DNA of 13,561 bases, from NCBI GenBank assembly GCA_034437315.1, contig DAOTUC010000163.1, positions 1-13,561 on the forward strand. The letters run 5' to 3'. The DNA is from DSAR01 sp034437315. GTDB taxonomy: Bacteria > Chloroflexota > Anaerolineae > B4-G1. The notes under the pieces were generated by a model, which was given only the letters and a program-made list of their open reading frames with translations, did no database searches and was not told where the DNA came from. The translations under genes and the position numbers were made by a program. Shown in pieces: positions 13,445 to 13,561 of the stretch. Position 1 is the stretch's first letter. Each line of letters begins with the position of its first letter.

Positions 13445-13561
13445 GTGTCCCTATGCGCTAGCAGGAACAGTCAAATCGAAAAGGTCATCGAAGCGCTCGT
13501 TGACCCAAGCCAACCGGAGGTAAAGCAGGTGATCGAATCCATCGTCGCTCCAGCGCATGCC
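13445..13561 (+). CDS. Possible 5' end of a further gene, cut by the right edge
   Basis: From GTG 13445 the frame stays open to the edge and reads ...SQIEKVIEALVDPSQPEVKQVIESIV..., an amphipathic, helix-forming composition that looks coded. GC rises here toward the operon level. An alternative start is GTG 13529, with GGAGG at 13516-13520 and 8-base spacing. That ribosome binding site is good, but it lies inside the coded-looking stretch. I do not recognise the product, and too little is present to judge its function. Confidence 0.3.
   Translation, partial: MSLCASRNSQIEKVIEALVDPSQPEVKQVIESIVAPAHA

Noticed and set aside
13281..13523. An 80-residue open frame after cobU
   Set aside because: It starts at TTG with no ribosome binding site, its composition is unlike the neighbours, no family is recognised, and it overlaps a better-looking frame at its 3' end.

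Overview
The window is a high-GC stretch (clearly above 60 percent by eye) in which every convincing gene lies on the + strand. It reads as a corrinoid (vitamin B12) capture, import, salvage and remodelling locus. The likely host is a member of the Chloroflexota, of the Anaerolineae or Caldilineae kind. This rests on the Thr/Pro-rich linkers, the Ig-like 'NPVPASACTTVRWD' domain, the C-terminal 'YLPLVVRN' tails and a positively charged C-terminal membrane anchor. The assignment is inference, because no marker gene is present.

Region 1 (1-2647) holds three tandem exported proteins that share one domain. The domain resembles the transcobalamin C-terminal (DUF4430-type) fold. The first is cut by the left edge. 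The second and third carry an additional six-cysteine module. The first two end in a YLP(L/I)V tail and the third ends in a membrane anchor. Region 2 (2654-6226) is a translationally coupled ECF transporter: an S component with a repeat-derived insertion, a T component with a C-terminal extension, and a fused double ATPase.

Region 3 (6227-6569) is more AT-rich and holds one small unknown ORF and a short leader. Region 4 (6570-13188) is a closely packed late-cobamide operon: cobO, cbiB, cobD, a Dph6-like PP-loop ATPase, cobT, cobS, cbiR and cobU. Several gene pairs overlap by 1 to 11 bases. Region 5 (13189-13561) is AT-richer, with a possible terminator and perhaps the start of another gene at the right edge.

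A working model is as follows. Surface proteins bind corrinoids and the ECF transporter imports them. CobO adenosylates them and CbiR cuts the nucleotide loop of unsuitable cobamides. CobU activates the cobinamide, CobT activates the preferred lower-ligand base, and CobS joins the two. CobD and CbiB supply and attach the aminopropanol linker if cobyric acid is the input. No corrin-ring genes, cobyric acid synthase, cbiZ, pduX, cobC or bluB are seen in this window, so it looks like a salvage locus, although de novo genes could lie elsewhere. The parts least explained are the tandem secreted family with its cysteine module, the role of the Dph6-like enzyme in a bacterium, and the small protein before cobO.
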